Source of the DNA: Rhodocaloribacter litoris
Lineage (GTDB): Bacteria > Bacteroidota > Rhodothermia > Rhodothermales > ISCAR-4553
Direction of reading: 5' to 3'
Length of the DNA stretch: 64,000 nt
Assembly (NCBI RefSeq): GCF_011682235.2
Contig: NZ_CP076718.1
Location: 1,637,141 to 1,701,140, forward strand
Made by a program: the position numbers and the translations under genes. The notes beneath the pieces were generated by a model. The model searched no databases and had not been told where the DNA came from. It saw only the letters and a list, made by a program, of their open reading frames with translations. Shown here piece after piece: positions 38,210 through 47,379 of the stretch. How positions within the stretch are numbered: the first letter of the stretch is position 1; the number at the start of each line of letters is the position of its first letter.

Positions 38210-38872
38210 ATGGACCCGAAACAGATCGCCGAACAGCTCCGTTGTCCTCATGGCGCACAGGCCGCACGGACGGCGCAGCGGATGAACGAGGCCAACGCCG
38301 GCCTCTATCACGCCACCATCACCTGGCTCGACCTGAGACCGGAGAGCCACGTCCTGGAAATCGGCCCCGGAAACGGTGCCTTCGCCGCCGAGGTTCTCCG
38401 CACCGCACACCACTACACCGGCCTCGACTGGTCCCCCGCGATGGTCGGCGAAGCCAAAAAACACAACCGCGCGCTCGTAGCCTCGGGCCGTGCCACCTTC
38501 CTACGGGGCAGTTCCGACCACATGCCCTTCCCGGACGACACCTTCGACCGGGCCTTTTCCATCAACACCCTCTATTTCTGGGAAGAGCCCCGCCGACATG
38601 CCGCAGAAATCGCCCGGGTGCTCCGGCCGGGCGGCCTGTTCGTTCTGGTCTTCGGCGAAGAGGCGTTCATGCGCACGTTGCCCTTTGCCGCACACGGGTT
38701 TAAGCTGTACGACGAAGCCGGCGCCTGCACCCTCATGCGGGCAGCCGGGCTGCACGTCTGCGACCTTCACCGCTACCGGGAGACCGGCCGGAGCAACAGC
38801 GGCCGGGTCGTCGACAAGCGGTTTCTCCTCCTCCGGTGTGAAAAACGCCCGGAACAGACGGATTCGGCATGA
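38210..38872 (+). CDS. Class I SAM-dependent methyltransferase
   Basis: The 220-aa protein has motif I VLEIGPGNGAFAAEVL near residue 48, the acidic end of strand 2 (YTGLDWSP), motif DHMPFPDDTFDRAFSINTLY near 103 and motif III EIARVLRPGGLFVLVF near 135. This is a Methyltransf_11 type enzyme. The acceptor is unknown. Its stop overlaps the next ATG by 4 bp, so it is coupled to the SelW-like redox protein. Confidence 0.88.
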   Translation: MDPKQIAEQLRCPHGAQAARTAQRMNEANAGLYHATITWLDLRPESHVLEIGPGNGAFAAEVLRTAHHYTGLDWSPAMVGEAKKHNRALVASGRATFLRGSSDHMPFPDDTFDRAFSINTLYFWEEPRRHAAEIARVLRPGGLFVLVFGEEAFMRTLPFAAHGFKLYDEAGACTLMRAAGLHVCDLHRYRETGRSNSGRVVDKRFLLLRCEKRPEQTDSA

Positions 38873-39156
38873 ACGAGAAGAGCTGCATCGAGATCCACTA
38901 CTGCACCCGGTGCCGCTGGCTCCTGCGGGCAACGTGGATGGCCCAGGAGCTGCTCACCACGTTCGAACAGGAGATCGGCCGGCTGGTGCTGGTCCCGGGC
39001 ACCGGCGGGATCTTCGAGATCTATGCCGACGGCGAACGGGTGTGGTCCCGCAAAGCGCAGGGCCGCTTCCCCGAGATCGCGGAGCTCAAACGGCTCGTCC
39101 GCGACCGGATCGCCCCCGAAAAGGACCTGGGCCACACGGACCGGCACGGTACCTGA
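38869..39156 (+). CDS. SelT/SelW/SelH (Rdx) family thioredoxin-fold protein
   Basis: This 95-aa protein has the N-terminal IEIHYCTRCRWLLRATWMAQ with a CxxC (CTRC) in place of the CxxU of eukaryotic selenoproteins. FEIYADGERVWSRKAQGRFP and EIAELKRLVRDRIAP follow, the whole Rdx fold. The family is presumed redox-active. It overlaps the methyltransferase stop by 4 bp, which implies a shared transcript. Confidence 0.88.
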   Translation: MNEKSCIEIHYCTRCRWLLRATWMAQELLTTFEQEIGRLVLVPGTGGIFEIYADGERVWSRKAQGRFPEIAELKRLVRDRIAPEKDLGHTDRHGT

Positions 39157-39162
39157 TTGCCG

Positions 39163-39180
39163 GCACAAGCCCGCCGCTAC
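39163..39180. repeat. Partial copy of the dispersed REP-like repeat end
   Basis: GCACAAGCCCGCCGCTAC matches the right end of the 25543-25597 repeat in 17 of 18 positions. It lies in the 20-bp gap after the SelW-like gene and covers the stop of the next, convergent gene. Confidence 0.5.
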
Positions 39181-40346
39181 CGGGGTTCCGGCACCCGGGG
39201 ACGAACGAGGTCGGCATAGGAGCGGATCTCGCCCCGGCGGTAGCGCTCGATCAATTCGCCGATGGGCTGAAGCAGTTGCGTGCTGGCGTAGCCCGGCACC
39301 GTCTCGGGATGCTGCTGATCGAAGCGGTTGAAATAGCTGCGGATGATGACGGCCCCGGGGTGAAGCGGCAGCGTCTCCAGGTTCGCCACGAAGCGGCCGA
39401 AGGTGCCCGCCCGCATCAGATAGAATGCCACGTTCGACGTGTAGAAGACCGACACCTGCAGACCCTCGGCGTGGAGGTAAGCCCCGATGGACCGGAGGGC
39501 GTGCGGCCCCGCCAGATCGCCGACGACCGGGATAACACGGTTCTCCGCCTGCATCGTCTTCAGCAGGCGAAAGGCGTCTTCCCGTGCCAGAAAGTTCGCC
39601 TGGTGCCCTTCGCGGTCGCGTTCGAGCAGAAGCCGGCGCAGGGTGGGATAATACGGCCGGGGCGGGCGGTTATGGCTGGTGAAGCGCAGGTCGAGCCCTT
39701 CCCGAAAGAAGGCCTCCTGTATGGCGGCGATGCGGTTCAGATCCTGCCGGGAAAGCGACACCCCGAAGCGGGGTACGAGATCACGCACGGCATCGCGGGC
39801 AGCGGCGGCCACCTCCGGCGAGAAGGGGGTGGCATCGACATAGGCGACGAGGTCGTCCGGTCCGGCGGCCTCGGGCGGGCCGGCAGGCAGGGCACCGCCG
39901 GGCGGCAACGGCCGGCCCGTGAGCAGGCACAGGTACTCGAGGCGGTTCCGGGCCAGCGTGAAGAGGGCCTTGAAGAAGAGGTGCTGGAGCAGGTTGTCCC
40001 GCCGGATATCCACGATGAACGCCAAGCGTGGCCGCACGAGGGCGATGTAGGAAAAGTTCTGGTCGGGTCCGACGCCGAGATAGACCCCGCCTTCGAGGTT
40101 GCGTGCCCGGAGCGCCCCGGCGACGTGGAGATAGGAGGCTTCGTTGGAAATGAGGTTGTCCGTGTCGAAATAGCCGCCGGGCTCCGACAGCCGCGCCACC
40201 AGTCCTGCAAAGGCCGTGTCCGGCGTGACGGCGGGACGTTCGGGAAAGACCGGTCCCTCCGGCCGGGCCTGTCCCCGGCATCCCGTGGCCGGGAGCACCA
40301 GCACGGCCAGCAGCACCATCCAGGCGGTTCGCCGTCGGACGCCCAT
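39177..40346 (-). CDS. LIC_10091-like lipoprotein of unknown function
   Basis: The 389-aa lipoprotein has signal MVLLAVLVLPATGC (Cys near residue 23). The mature part shows YFDTDNLISNEASYLHVAG, GVGPDQNFSYIALVRPRLAF, VDIRRDN and VGDLAGPHALRSIGAYL. This pattern matches the LIC_10091 family, whose fold resembles SAM methyltransferases, though activity is unproven. An exported methyltransferase-like fold would be odd, which makes the role unclear. The assignment is from memory of the family pattern. Confidence 0.6.
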   Translation of the reverse strand: MGVRRRTAWMVLLAVLVLPATGCRGQARPEGPVFPERPAVTPDTAFAGLVARLSEPGGYFDTDNLISNEASYLHVAGALRARNLEGGVYLGVGPDQNFSYIALVRPRLAFIVDIRRDNLLQHLFFKALFTLARNRLEYLCLLTGRPLPPGGALPAGPPEAAGPDDLVAYVDATPFSPEVAAAARDAVRDLVPRFGVSLSRQDLNRIAAIQEAFFREGLDLRFTSHNRPPRPYYPTLRRLLLERDREGHQANFLAREDAFRLLKTMQAENRVIPVVGDLAGPHALRSIGAYLHAEGLQVSVFYTSNVAFYLMRAGTFGRFVANLETLPLHPGAVIIRSYFNRFDQQHPETVPGYASTQLLQPIGELIERYRRGEIRSYADLVRPRVPEPR

Positions 40347-40448
40347 GTTCCCCTCGCTCGATGGTGGATGGAGACGTTGTTGCAGGTGGCACGTTGAACG
40401 TTACGGTTCGGGGGTTCCGGGTCCACGAGCACCGCAGCCCCGGTCGCC

Positions 40449-41087
40449 TCATGCCGGGTCTCCGGTGTCGTCCCCCGGGAGGTGCGGGAAGCGCCGTCCG
40501 GTGGGCAGGCTGATGTTGTGCGCCATCGCCCAGAAGCGCAGGCCGGTGGTGACGACTGCTGCCGTCGTCATCGCCACCGCCTCGCCCAGGCCGAGGGCCG
40601 CCGTGCCGGTGAAGGCGACCCCGCCGAGCAGGGCCGCCGTCGCATAGAAACCGCCCTTGATGACGGCAGGCACCTCGCGCACGAGCAGATCGCGCACGAC
40701 CCCGCCGCCGGTGGCCGTCAGGGCCGCCATCAGGACGATGCCGATCGGGCCGAGACCGGCGGCGGCAGCCCTGGCCGCTCCCATGGCCGCAAAGACACCG
40801 AGCCCGACGGCATCCGCCACGAGCACCCGGTTCCAGCGCCGGGCGATCGGCGGAGCGGCCCAGAAGACCGCCATCCCGCCGGCCAGGCACACGAGCAGGT
40901 ACCACTCGTCCTGCAGGGCGGCGGGCGGGGTAGCCCCGAGCAGGACGTCCCGGATCATCCCGCCGCCGACGCCCGTGGCCACGGCCAGCACCATGAAGCC
41001 GAGGAAATCCAGCCCGTGCCGGTTGGCCTGGAACGCCCCCGAGAGGGCAAAGACGAACGTCCCCAGCAGGTCGACGGCGTAGAGCAT
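40449..41087 (-). CDS. TRIC-family (YadS/YicG-like) cation channel
   Basis: This 212-aa membrane protein has seven hydrophobic segments built as two repeats. Each repeat holds the glycine-rich motif GVGGGMIRDVLLG or ATGGGVVRDLLVR. These motifs define prokaryotic TRIC channels (formerly UPF0126), which are trimeric K+-permeable channels. It lies 15 bp after the stop of the upstream TIM-barrel gene. Confidence 0.88.
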   Translation of the reverse strand: MLYAVDLLGTFVFALSGAFQANRHGLDFLGFMVLAVATGVGGGMIRDVLLGATPPAALQDEWYLLVCLAGGMAVFWAAPPIARRWNRVLVADAVGLGVFAAMGAARAAAAGLGPIGIVLMAALTATGGGVVRDLLVREVPAVIKGGFYATAALLGGVAFTGTAALGLGEAVAMTTAAVVTTGLRFWAMAHNISLPTGRRFPHLPGDDTGDPA

Positions 41088-41102
41088 CCAGGGGCTCCGG
41101 GC

Positions 41103-41972
41103 TCAAACGTCGCAGATGGCGAGGGCTTCCCGCAACGAGGTGAGCGGGTCGCGTGTGGGAATGAACTCCTGCGCGATGTAGCCGGTAAAGCCGGTGTCCG
41201 CGATGGCCTGCGCGATGGCCCTGTAGTTGAGTTCCTGCGTCTCGTTGATCTCGTGGCGCCCCGGATTGCCGCCCGTGTGATAATGGGCGATGTAATCGTG
41301 GTAGGTGCGGATGGTCCGGATGATGTCGCCCTCCATGATCTGCATGTGATAGATATCGTAGAGCAACTTGAAGCGGTCCGACCCGAGGCGGTCGACCAGG
41401 GCAACACCCCAGGCCGTATGATCACACTGATAGTCGGGGTGATCGACCTTGCTGTTGAGCAGCTCCATGCAGACGGTCACGCCGAGGCGTTCGGCCGCCG
41501 GGAGGATTTTCTTGAGGCCCGTGACACAGTTTTCGAGCCCTTCCTCGTCGTCCAGGCCGGCACGGTTGCCGGAGAAGCAGATCAGGTTGGGGAAACCGGC
41601 CTCGGCCACCTCTTCGAGCCGTTTCAGGTAACCCGGCACCAGCCATTCGTGGTGTTCGAGGCGGTTGAAGCCGTGGGTGAGGAAGTGCATCCCGTCGGGT
41701 GCCGCCGGCGGGTTGGCCATCGCGCAGATGAGCCCGTGCCGTTTGACGGCGGGCCAGTCCGGCGGGTCGAGCAACTCGACCGAGCGCAGGCCCATGGCCG
41801 CTCCGGCAGCCGCCAGTTCGTCGACCGTCAGGTTCGGGTAGCACCACTTACAGGCCGAGTGGTTGAGACGCCCCCGGCGGGCGGGACGCGCCTCGATGCA
41901 CGCGGTGGACGCAGGCAGGGCCGCAGCGGCAACCGTCGCCAGCCCGGCCCGCACAAAGGTTCGGCGTTTCAT
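41103..41972 (-). CDS. Tat-exported hydroxypyruvate isomerase-like TIM-barrel protein
   Basis: The product is 289 aa. The signal MKRRTFVRAGLATVAAAALP carries a twin-arginine motif (RRTFV). The barrel shows ELLDPPDWPAVKRHGLICAM, VCMELLNSKVDHPDYQCDH (Glu ligand), LLYDIYHMQIMEGDI (Asp/His) and IAQEFIPTRDP (Glu), the metal-ligand order of xylose-isomerase-like/Hyi proteins. The cytoplasmic enzyme isomerises hydroxypyruvate and tartronate semialdehyde; this exported version may act on another sugar acid. The ATG at 41972 starts the signal. Confidence 0.8.
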   Translation of the reverse strand: MKRRTFVRAGLATVAAAALPASTACIEARPARRGRLNHSACKWCYPNLTVDELAAAGAAMGLRSVELLDPPDWPAVKRHGLICAMANPPAAPDGMHFLTHGFNRLEHHEWLVPGYLKRLEEVAEAGFPNLICFSGNRAGLDDEEGLENCVTGLKKILPAAERLGVTVCMELLNSKVDHPDYQCDHTAWGVALVDRLGSDRFKLLYDIYHMQIMEGDIIRTIRTYHDYIAHYHTGGNPGRHEINETQELNYRAIAQAIADTGFTGYIAQEFIPTRDPLTSLREALAICDV

Positions 41973-42157
41973 GACAGGGTCCGAAAAGCAAAAGGGAGGA
42001 AGCACGCAAGTAATGTAATGCATGGCCTTTCCCGGGACAAACCCCGCGAGACCCTGCCGCCCTCGTCCCGAACCTGCCACGAAACGGCGCCCCGGCGTAT
42101 CTTGTGCCCGCTCCGCCCGTAACGGGGACGATCCTTCCTCCTTCCCTCCCGGACGCC

Positions 42158-42538
42158 ATGCGACACCTGGGCAACGTGCTGTGGATCTTCCTCGGCGGCG
42201 GCTTCTTCATCTTCCTCGAATACCTGCTCGGCGGCCTCGTGCTGTGCCTGACCGTCATCGGGATCCCGTTCGGACTGCAATGCATCCGGCTGTCGGTACT
42301 GGGGCTGCTCCCCTTCGGACGAGACGTGCGGGAGCACCCGGCGGCTTCCGGATGCCTGCCGCTGGCGATGAACGTGATCTGGATCCTCGCCGGAGGGGTC
42401 TGGCTGGCACTCACCCACCTTCTCTTCGGGCTACTCTGTGCCCTGACCGTCATCGGAATCCCCTTTGCCCGGCAGCACATGAAACTGGCCCGGCTCGCGC
42501 TGGCCCCCTTCGGCAAAGAGATCGTCCCCGTGCCCTGA
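42158..42538 (+). CDS. YccF-domain membrane protein
   Basis: This 126-aa protein has two tandem YccF units. Each has a membrane helix and the motif LCLTVIGIPFGLQ or LCALTVIGIPFARQ, preceded by NVLWIFLGGGFFIFLEYL or NVIWILAGGVWLALTHLL. YccF proteins are inner-membrane proteins of unknown function. The ATG at 42158 gives the conserved MRHLGNVLW start; an upstream in-frame start at 42104 is not needed. Confidence 0.88.
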   Translation: MRHLGNVLWIFLGGGFFIFLEYLLGGLVLCLTVIGIPFGLQCIRLSVLGLLPFGRDVREHPAASGCLPLAMNVIWILAGGVWLALTHLLFGLLCALTVIGIPFARQHMKLARLALAPFGKEIVPVP

Positions 42539-42725
42539 TCCTTCCGTTTCCTCGGCCGTACAACGGAGCAGGCGCCGTTTCCTTCGCCGAATCTTTACCC
42601 GAATCCGGCCGCTGCCGGTAGTCATCCCGGATCGCTGGCGGACTATCAGAACACCTTCCCGCACGATACCGGATGACCTTCACCAGCCCACGCATGCCGG
42701 ACAACCCATCGCTACGACCCGATCC

Positions 42726-43295
42726 ATGCCATCCGGACCGCCGCCTGAGGAACTCTGCCGGCGCCTGAAAGCCTCCGACCGCGAGGCATTCGAGGCCATC
42801 TTCCGGCTTTTCCGGGGGGATCTGCTCCGGTTCGCAACCGCCATCGTGGAAGACGCGACGGTGGCGCACGACCTGGTACAGGATGTGTTCGTGTCGCTGT
42901 GGGGCCTGCGGGAAACGCTCGACCCCTCGAAATCGCTCCGGGCCTACCTCTTCCGGATGACGCGCAACCGGGCCTACCGTCATCTGCGGGACGAGCGTAC
43001 CCATGCCCGCAAGCACACGCAACTCGGCGACGAGGCCGCCGCCCGTCCCCCTGCCGAGGTGACCAACGGCCATGACGCCGCGCTGCTGGCGGACCGGCTG
43101 CAGGCGTGGATCGCGGCCCTGCCGGCCCGGCAACGGGAGGCCCTGCTGCTGAGCCGCTTCCACGAACTGAGCCATCGCGAGATCGCCGCCGTCATGGACA
43201 TCTCGCCGCGCACGGTGAACAACCACATCGTGCGGGCCCTGGAGCACCTGCAGCGGTGTCTTGAGGCTTTCGAACCGTCCTTGCTTGAACGATGA
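42726..43295 (+). CDS. ECF sigma factor, FecI-like Bacteroidota type
   Basis: The 189-aa sigma-70 family factor has region 2 (FRLFRGDLLRFATAIVEDAT, HDLVQDVFVSLWGLR) and region 4 (FHELSHREIAAVMDISPRTV, NNHIVRALEHLQRC), joined by a short linker. Together with the downstream FecR and TonB receptor it forms a cell-surface signalling unit. Its stop overlaps the FecR start by 4 bp, so sigma and anti-sigma are made together. Confidence 0.92.
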   Translation: MPSGPPPEELCRRLKASDREAFEAIFRLFRGDLLRFATAIVEDATVAHDLVQDVFVSLWGLRETLDPSKSLRAYLFRMTRNRAYRHLRDERTHARKHTQLGDEAAARPPAEVTNGHDAALLADRLQAWIAALPARQREALLLSRFHELSHREIAAVMDISPRTVNNHIVRALEHLQRCLEAFEPSLLER

Positions 43296-44344
43296 AAGAA
43301 GAACGATCCCGGTCGATCCCACCGGAGGTGCAGGCGACGCTGGAGGCCACGGCCCCGGAAGCGCGGCAACGCCTGGAGAAGATGTGGCACCTGCTCACGC
43401 CCCGGGAAATCCCCGCCGGAAGCGTGCCGGACGACGAGGCGGCCTGGGCCGACCTGCAGGCACGGCTCGACGCCGCCGGCGCCGGAACGCCGGACGCACC
43501 CACCTCCGATCCACGCCGCCGGGCCGCCGGCCGCCCACCCGTACGGCGACGACGCCCGCACCCACACCGTCACCTCCTTCCCGTTTCCGTCCTCCTCGTG
43601 CTGGCGCTCGGCCTGGGGCTGTGGTGGTGGCACCGGCCGGTCACCGTGACGGTCCCGCCGGGCCGCCAGCTGACCGTCACCCTGCCCGACGGCTCGACGG
43701 TCCACCTCAACAGCGACACGCGCCTGTCGTATGCCCGGGGCTTCCGGACCTGGCCGCTCGTCGACACGCCGCAGCGCCGCGTACGGCTCGACGGGGAAGC
43801 CTTCTTCGACGTGAAGCCGGGCAGGCGTACGTTCGTCGTCGAAACGTTCAATGCCCGGGTGGAGGTGCTTGGCACCCGGTTCAACGTATGGGCCCGCGCG
43901 GAGGCCCCGGCCCGCGAGACCCGTGTGACCCTGGCCGAGGGGCACGTGCGCGTCCTGGACGCCGGTGCACCGGAACAGGCCGTCGAACTCCGTGAGACGG
44001 GCCACGCCGCCCGTGTGACGGACGCGGCCCCGTCGCCGCTCCCCCAGCGGGCCGGGCCGGACGCCCTCGAAGCCGCCACCGCCTGGCGACGGCAGGGCTT
44101 CACCGCCGTCAACCAGCCGCTCTCGGCCATCCTGGCGGAGCTGCAACGCCGGTATGCCCGCGACCTCGGCGCCGAACCCGGCATCGCGCTCACCGATTCC
44201 CTGACCCTCCTTTACCTCCGGCCCGTGCCGCTCGAAGCCATCCTCAAGGACCTCTGCCTGGTGCAGGGTTGCCGCTACCGCCCCACAAGCCGGGGCTTCG
44301 TCCTGATCCCCGGCACACCGGCCGCGTCGTCGCCCTCCCCGTAG
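43292..44344 (+). CDS. FecR-family anti-sigma regulator
   Basis: The 350-aa protein has a cytoplasmic N-terminus (about 90 residues) and one membrane helix (LLPVSVLLVLALGLGLWWW). The periplasmic FecR domain follows (VTLPDGSTVHLNSDTRLSYA, RRVRLDGEAFFDVKPGRRTF). The C-terminal DUF4974/STN-like part is NQPLSAILAELQRRYARDLG. It should hold the ECF sigma factor inactive until the TonB receptor signals. A linker rich in Arg/Pro precedes the membrane helix. Confidence 0.92.
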   Translation: MKEERSRSIPPEVQATLEATAPEARQRLEKMWHLLTPREIPAGSVPDDEAAWADLQARLDAAGAGTPDAPTSDPRRRAAGRPPVRRRRPHPHRHLLPVSVLLVLALGLGLWWWHRPVTVTVPPGRQLTVTLPDGSTVHLNSDTRLSYARGFRTWPLVDTPQRRVRLDGEAFFDVKPGRRTFVVETFNARVEVLGTRFNVWARAEAPARETRVTLAEGHVRVLDAGAPEQAVELRETGHAARVTDAAPSPLPQRAGPDALEAATAWRRQGFTAVNQPLSAILAELQRRYARDLGAEPGIALTDSLTLLYLRPVPLEAILKDLCLVQGCRYRPTSRGFVLIPGTPAASSPSP

Positions 44345-44385
44345 GCCGTGTGACACGTCCCATACGCCGGATGTCCCCGCCAGCC

Positions 44386-47166
44386 ATGCTTCCCCGAATC
44401 CGCCCCTTCGCCCGGCTCATCGTCCTGCTGATGGTGCTGTGCCCGGTGACGGCCCGGCCCGGCGACACCATGGGACAGCCGCGTGAAGGCGAGGCGTACA
44501 GCCTGGTGTTCCGGGGCACCCCGCTCGACCAGGCGCTCGAAGCACTCGTGCGCCTCACGCGGATCGACCTGGTCTATTCCACGGAGCAGGTTGCGGGACG
44601 CCGCGTGTACTGCACGGGCCGGGAACTGCCGGCCGAAGCCCTCCTGCGGTGCGTGCTTGCCGGCTCCGGGCTCGACTATGTTCGCTCCTCCTCCGGCGCC
44701 TATGTGCTGATCGAGGCCCGCAACGCCCCGGCCCTCTTCGGAGACCTTGCCGGCCAGGTCATCGACGGGGAAACCGGGGTGCCGCTGCCGGCGGCCAACG
44801 TGCTGCTGGCCGAAGCCGCCACCGGCACCACGACCAACGACGCCGGCTTCTTCAGCTTTGCCGGGCTGGTCTCCGGCCCCTACCGCGTGGTGGTCACCTA
44901 CGTCGGCTATGAGACGGCCCGGGACAGCGTCTGGGTGGCCCCCGGCGCCCGCGCCCGCCTGCAGGTCCGCCTCCGGCCACGTACCGTGCCGATGCACCCC
45001 ATCGTGATCGACGGCCTCAGCCAGCGGCTCCCCTCCCGGATGCTGGGCTCCGGAGAGGCCGGGCCACAGGCGCTGGCCTCGGTCACCTTCGCCGGCACCC
45101 CCGACGTGGCACGCGGCGCCGGCCGCCTGCCCGGCGTGGCGGCCACCCAGCCCCTGGCCGACCTGCACATCCAGGGTGGCGGCGGCGGGGAACACCTCAC
45201 CCGCCTTGACGGCATCCCCGTGCGACACCCGGTGAGCCTGGGACGACATCTCGGTGCCTTCAGCCCCCTGGCCCTGCGGCGCCTCGTCGTCCACAAGGCC
45301 GGCTTCGGCGTGGAACACGGCAGCCACCTCGCCGGCCTCGTCGCCGCCGAACACCACGTGAACGGCGAACACCGGCTGGCCGTGAGCCTGGACCCGATCA
45401 GCGCGAACGCCCGAACCCACGCCCGCCTCACCCTGCCCGGCAAACGGCCGATGGACCTGATGTTCGCCGGACGCACCGGCCTGTGGGCCCAGTACCAGGA
45501 CCCCGGCGTCGCCGCCCTGCTGCGCCGCTGGAACAGCGTAGACCCGCAACTGGCCGGCCGCTGGCTGGGCCAGCCGGTGACCACCCGCTCCTTCGCCGTG
45601 TTGCACCCACTCCCCGACGTAGCCTTCTCCGACCTCCACGCCGCCCTCCGCCTCACCCCCGCCGCGTTCCACCTCATCGACGCCTCCGCCTATCATGCAC
45701 GCAACCGCATCCGGGCCGACCTGACAGGACTGAACCGGCTGGAAAACACCACGGAAGACCGCCTCATCCTCACCCGCGACGATTACGACTGGTCGAACTG
45801 GATGGGCCAGGCCCGGTACAGCCGCCTGCTCGGCGCCCACGCGGTGCTGACCGTGCAGGCCGGCGGCAGCCGCCACACATCACGCTACAGCTACCGCGCC
45901 CTGCAGACGAACGTCCTCCGGGGCACCTACACGGACGACAACCTGGAACAGGCACGCAACCGGTTCGAAGAGGCGTTACAAACCAGCTACGTCACCTACG
46001 AACACAACGCCATCCGGGAGGTGACCGTACGGGCCGTCCTCAGCCACAGCCTCGCCCCCTCCCGGCAGTTCGAAGCCGGCCTGTTCGCCAGCCACACCGA
46101 CAGCGAGTTCAACCTGAACAACCAGTTCATCCCCGCCTTCTGGTACCACGGCTCGGCCTGGACCGGCGGCACCTACCTGAAGGGAACGCTGGCTCCGGGA
46201 TGGCACCTGACCCTGGAGCCCGGCCTCCGCCTGACGTATGCCGCCCGCCGCCGCACGGTCTATGCCGAACCCCGCCTGGCCCTGCGCTATGACCGCGAAA
46301 CCGGACCGCTCGGCCCGTACGCCCTGCGCCTGGCCGCCGGCCTCTACCGGCAGTTCGTCAACCAGTTCGAGCTGACCAGCTCCGGCCCAACCGCCGCCGT
46401 ACCGTCCGTCCCCTTCTGGCTTCCCATCGACCGCACCCTCGCCCCGCCCCGCACCTATCACCTGGCCGCCGAAGCCCTGCTGATGCCGTCCACGGCCTGG
46501 ACGATCCGGGTGGAAGGCTACTACAAAGCCCAGCCGCGCCTGCTCACCATCGACTATGCGACGCTGGTCAAACTGCTCGAGGCCGGCCCCCGCACCCCCC
46601 TGCCGCAGGCCACCTTCATCGCCTCAACCCACGGCCGTGCCTTCGGGGGCAGCCTGCGCGTCGTATACACGACGCCCCGCCTCACCGCCGGCCTCGACTA
46701 CGCCTTCAGCCGCGCCGTCCGCCGCTACCCCGGCCGTTTCGACGACCGCCTCGTCCCGGTTCCCTGGAATGTCCCCCACCGCCTCACCGCCGACCTGAAA
46801 GTATCCCTCTCCGATCATCTCTCCCTCCACCTCACCGGCGAAGGGGCCCGGGGACGCCGCTGGGCCCTGCGCCAGGCCTACTACGACTACCTCGCCCTCG
46901 GAGGCCTGCTGCCGGACGCCGGCCCCTTCGACCTCGACCGACCCGACGACCACCGGCTGCCCGCCTACCTCCGCCTCGACGCCGGCCTGGCCTACACCCA
47001 CACCCTGGGTCCCGTCAGCCTGCAGGCGCAGTTCTACCTCGTCAACCTGACGAACCACCGCAACGTCTACGACCAGAGCCTCGAAACAACCGGCACCACC
47101 GTACGCACGGTCGACCGCCTCCTGCCCGGCCGCTACCCCGTCTTCGCCATCCACCTCGACTACTGA
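44386..47166 (+). CDS. TonB-dependent receptor with STN and carboxypeptidase-like domains
   Basis: The product is 926 aa with a signal peptide (about residues 1-25). The STN domain (YSLVFRGTPLDQALEALVRL) receives or gives the signal to FecR. A carboxypeptidase-regulatory-like domain follows (AGQVIDGETGVPLPAANVLL), then a plug (GRLPGVAATQPLADLHIQGG) and a 22-strand barrel ending in an aromatic residue (FAIHLDY). It is the outer-membrane sensor and importer of the sigma/FecR unit. No SusD gene is nearby. The start could also be 44371. Ligand unknown. Confidence 0.88.
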   Translation: MLPRIRPFARLIVLLMVLCPVTARPGDTMGQPREGEAYSLVFRGTPLDQALEALVRLTRIDLVYSTEQVAGRRVYCTGRELPAEALLRCVLAGSGLDYVRSSSGAYVLIEARNAPALFGDLAGQVIDGETGVPLPAANVLLAEAATGTTTNDAGFFSFAGLVSGPYRVVVTYVGYETARDSVWVAPGARARLQVRLRPRTVPMHPIVIDGLSQRLPSRMLGSGEAGPQALASVTFAGTPDVARGAGRLPGVAATQPLADLHIQGGGGGEHLTRLDGIPVRHPVSLGRHLGAFSPLALRRLVVHKAGFGVEHGSHLAGLVAAEHHVNGEHRLAVSLDPISANARTHARLTLPGKRPMDLMFAGRTGLWAQYQDPGVAALLRRWNSVDPQLAGRWLGQPVTTRSFAVLHPLPDVAFSDLHAALRLTPAAFHLIDASAYHARNRIRADLTGLNRLENTTEDRLILTRDDYDWSNWMGQARYSRLLGAHAVLTVQAGGSRHTSRYSYRALQTNVLRGTYTDDNLEQARNRFEEALQTSYVTYEHNAIREVTVRAVLSHSLAPSRQFEAGLFASHTDSEFNLNNQFIPAFWYHGSAWTGGTYLKGTLAPGWHLTLEPGLRLTYAARRRTVYAEPRLALRYDRETGPLGPYALRLAAGLYRQFVNQFELTSSGPTAAVPSVPFWLPIDRTLAPPRTYHLAAEALLMPSTAWTIRVEGYYKAQPRLLTIDYATLVKLLEAGPRTPLPQATFIASTHGRAFGGSLRVVYTTPRLTAGLDYAFSRAVRRYPGRFDDRLVPVPWNVPHRLTADLKVSLSDHLSLHLTGEGARGRRWALRQAYYDYLALGGLLPDAGPFDLDRPDDHRLPAYLRLDAGLAYTHTLGPVSLQAQFYLVNLTNHRNVYDQSLETTGTTVRTVDRLLPGRYPVFAIHLDY

Positions 47167-47379
47167 ACCGGCGCCTCCGGCACTCCGCGTAGTCATCCCC
47201 CCGGCTTCGCGTACTTCCCGGAAAACCATCGCCCGGCCTACCCGGCAGACGGCGTGAAGCGTATGAGAGGTTGAAGTAGACGGCAACGCGCATCACGCCT
47301 CCGGCGAACCACCCCGCCCCCGAACGGCACCAACGCGCCCGCGGCCGGGCTCCTGTACCATCAACTCCGGAGAATACCT

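Noticed and set aside
39177-40346. A two-component or kinase role for the LIC_10091-like gene.
   Set aside because: No kinase, receiver or HATPase motif is visible; only the lipoprotein signal and the family-like pattern.
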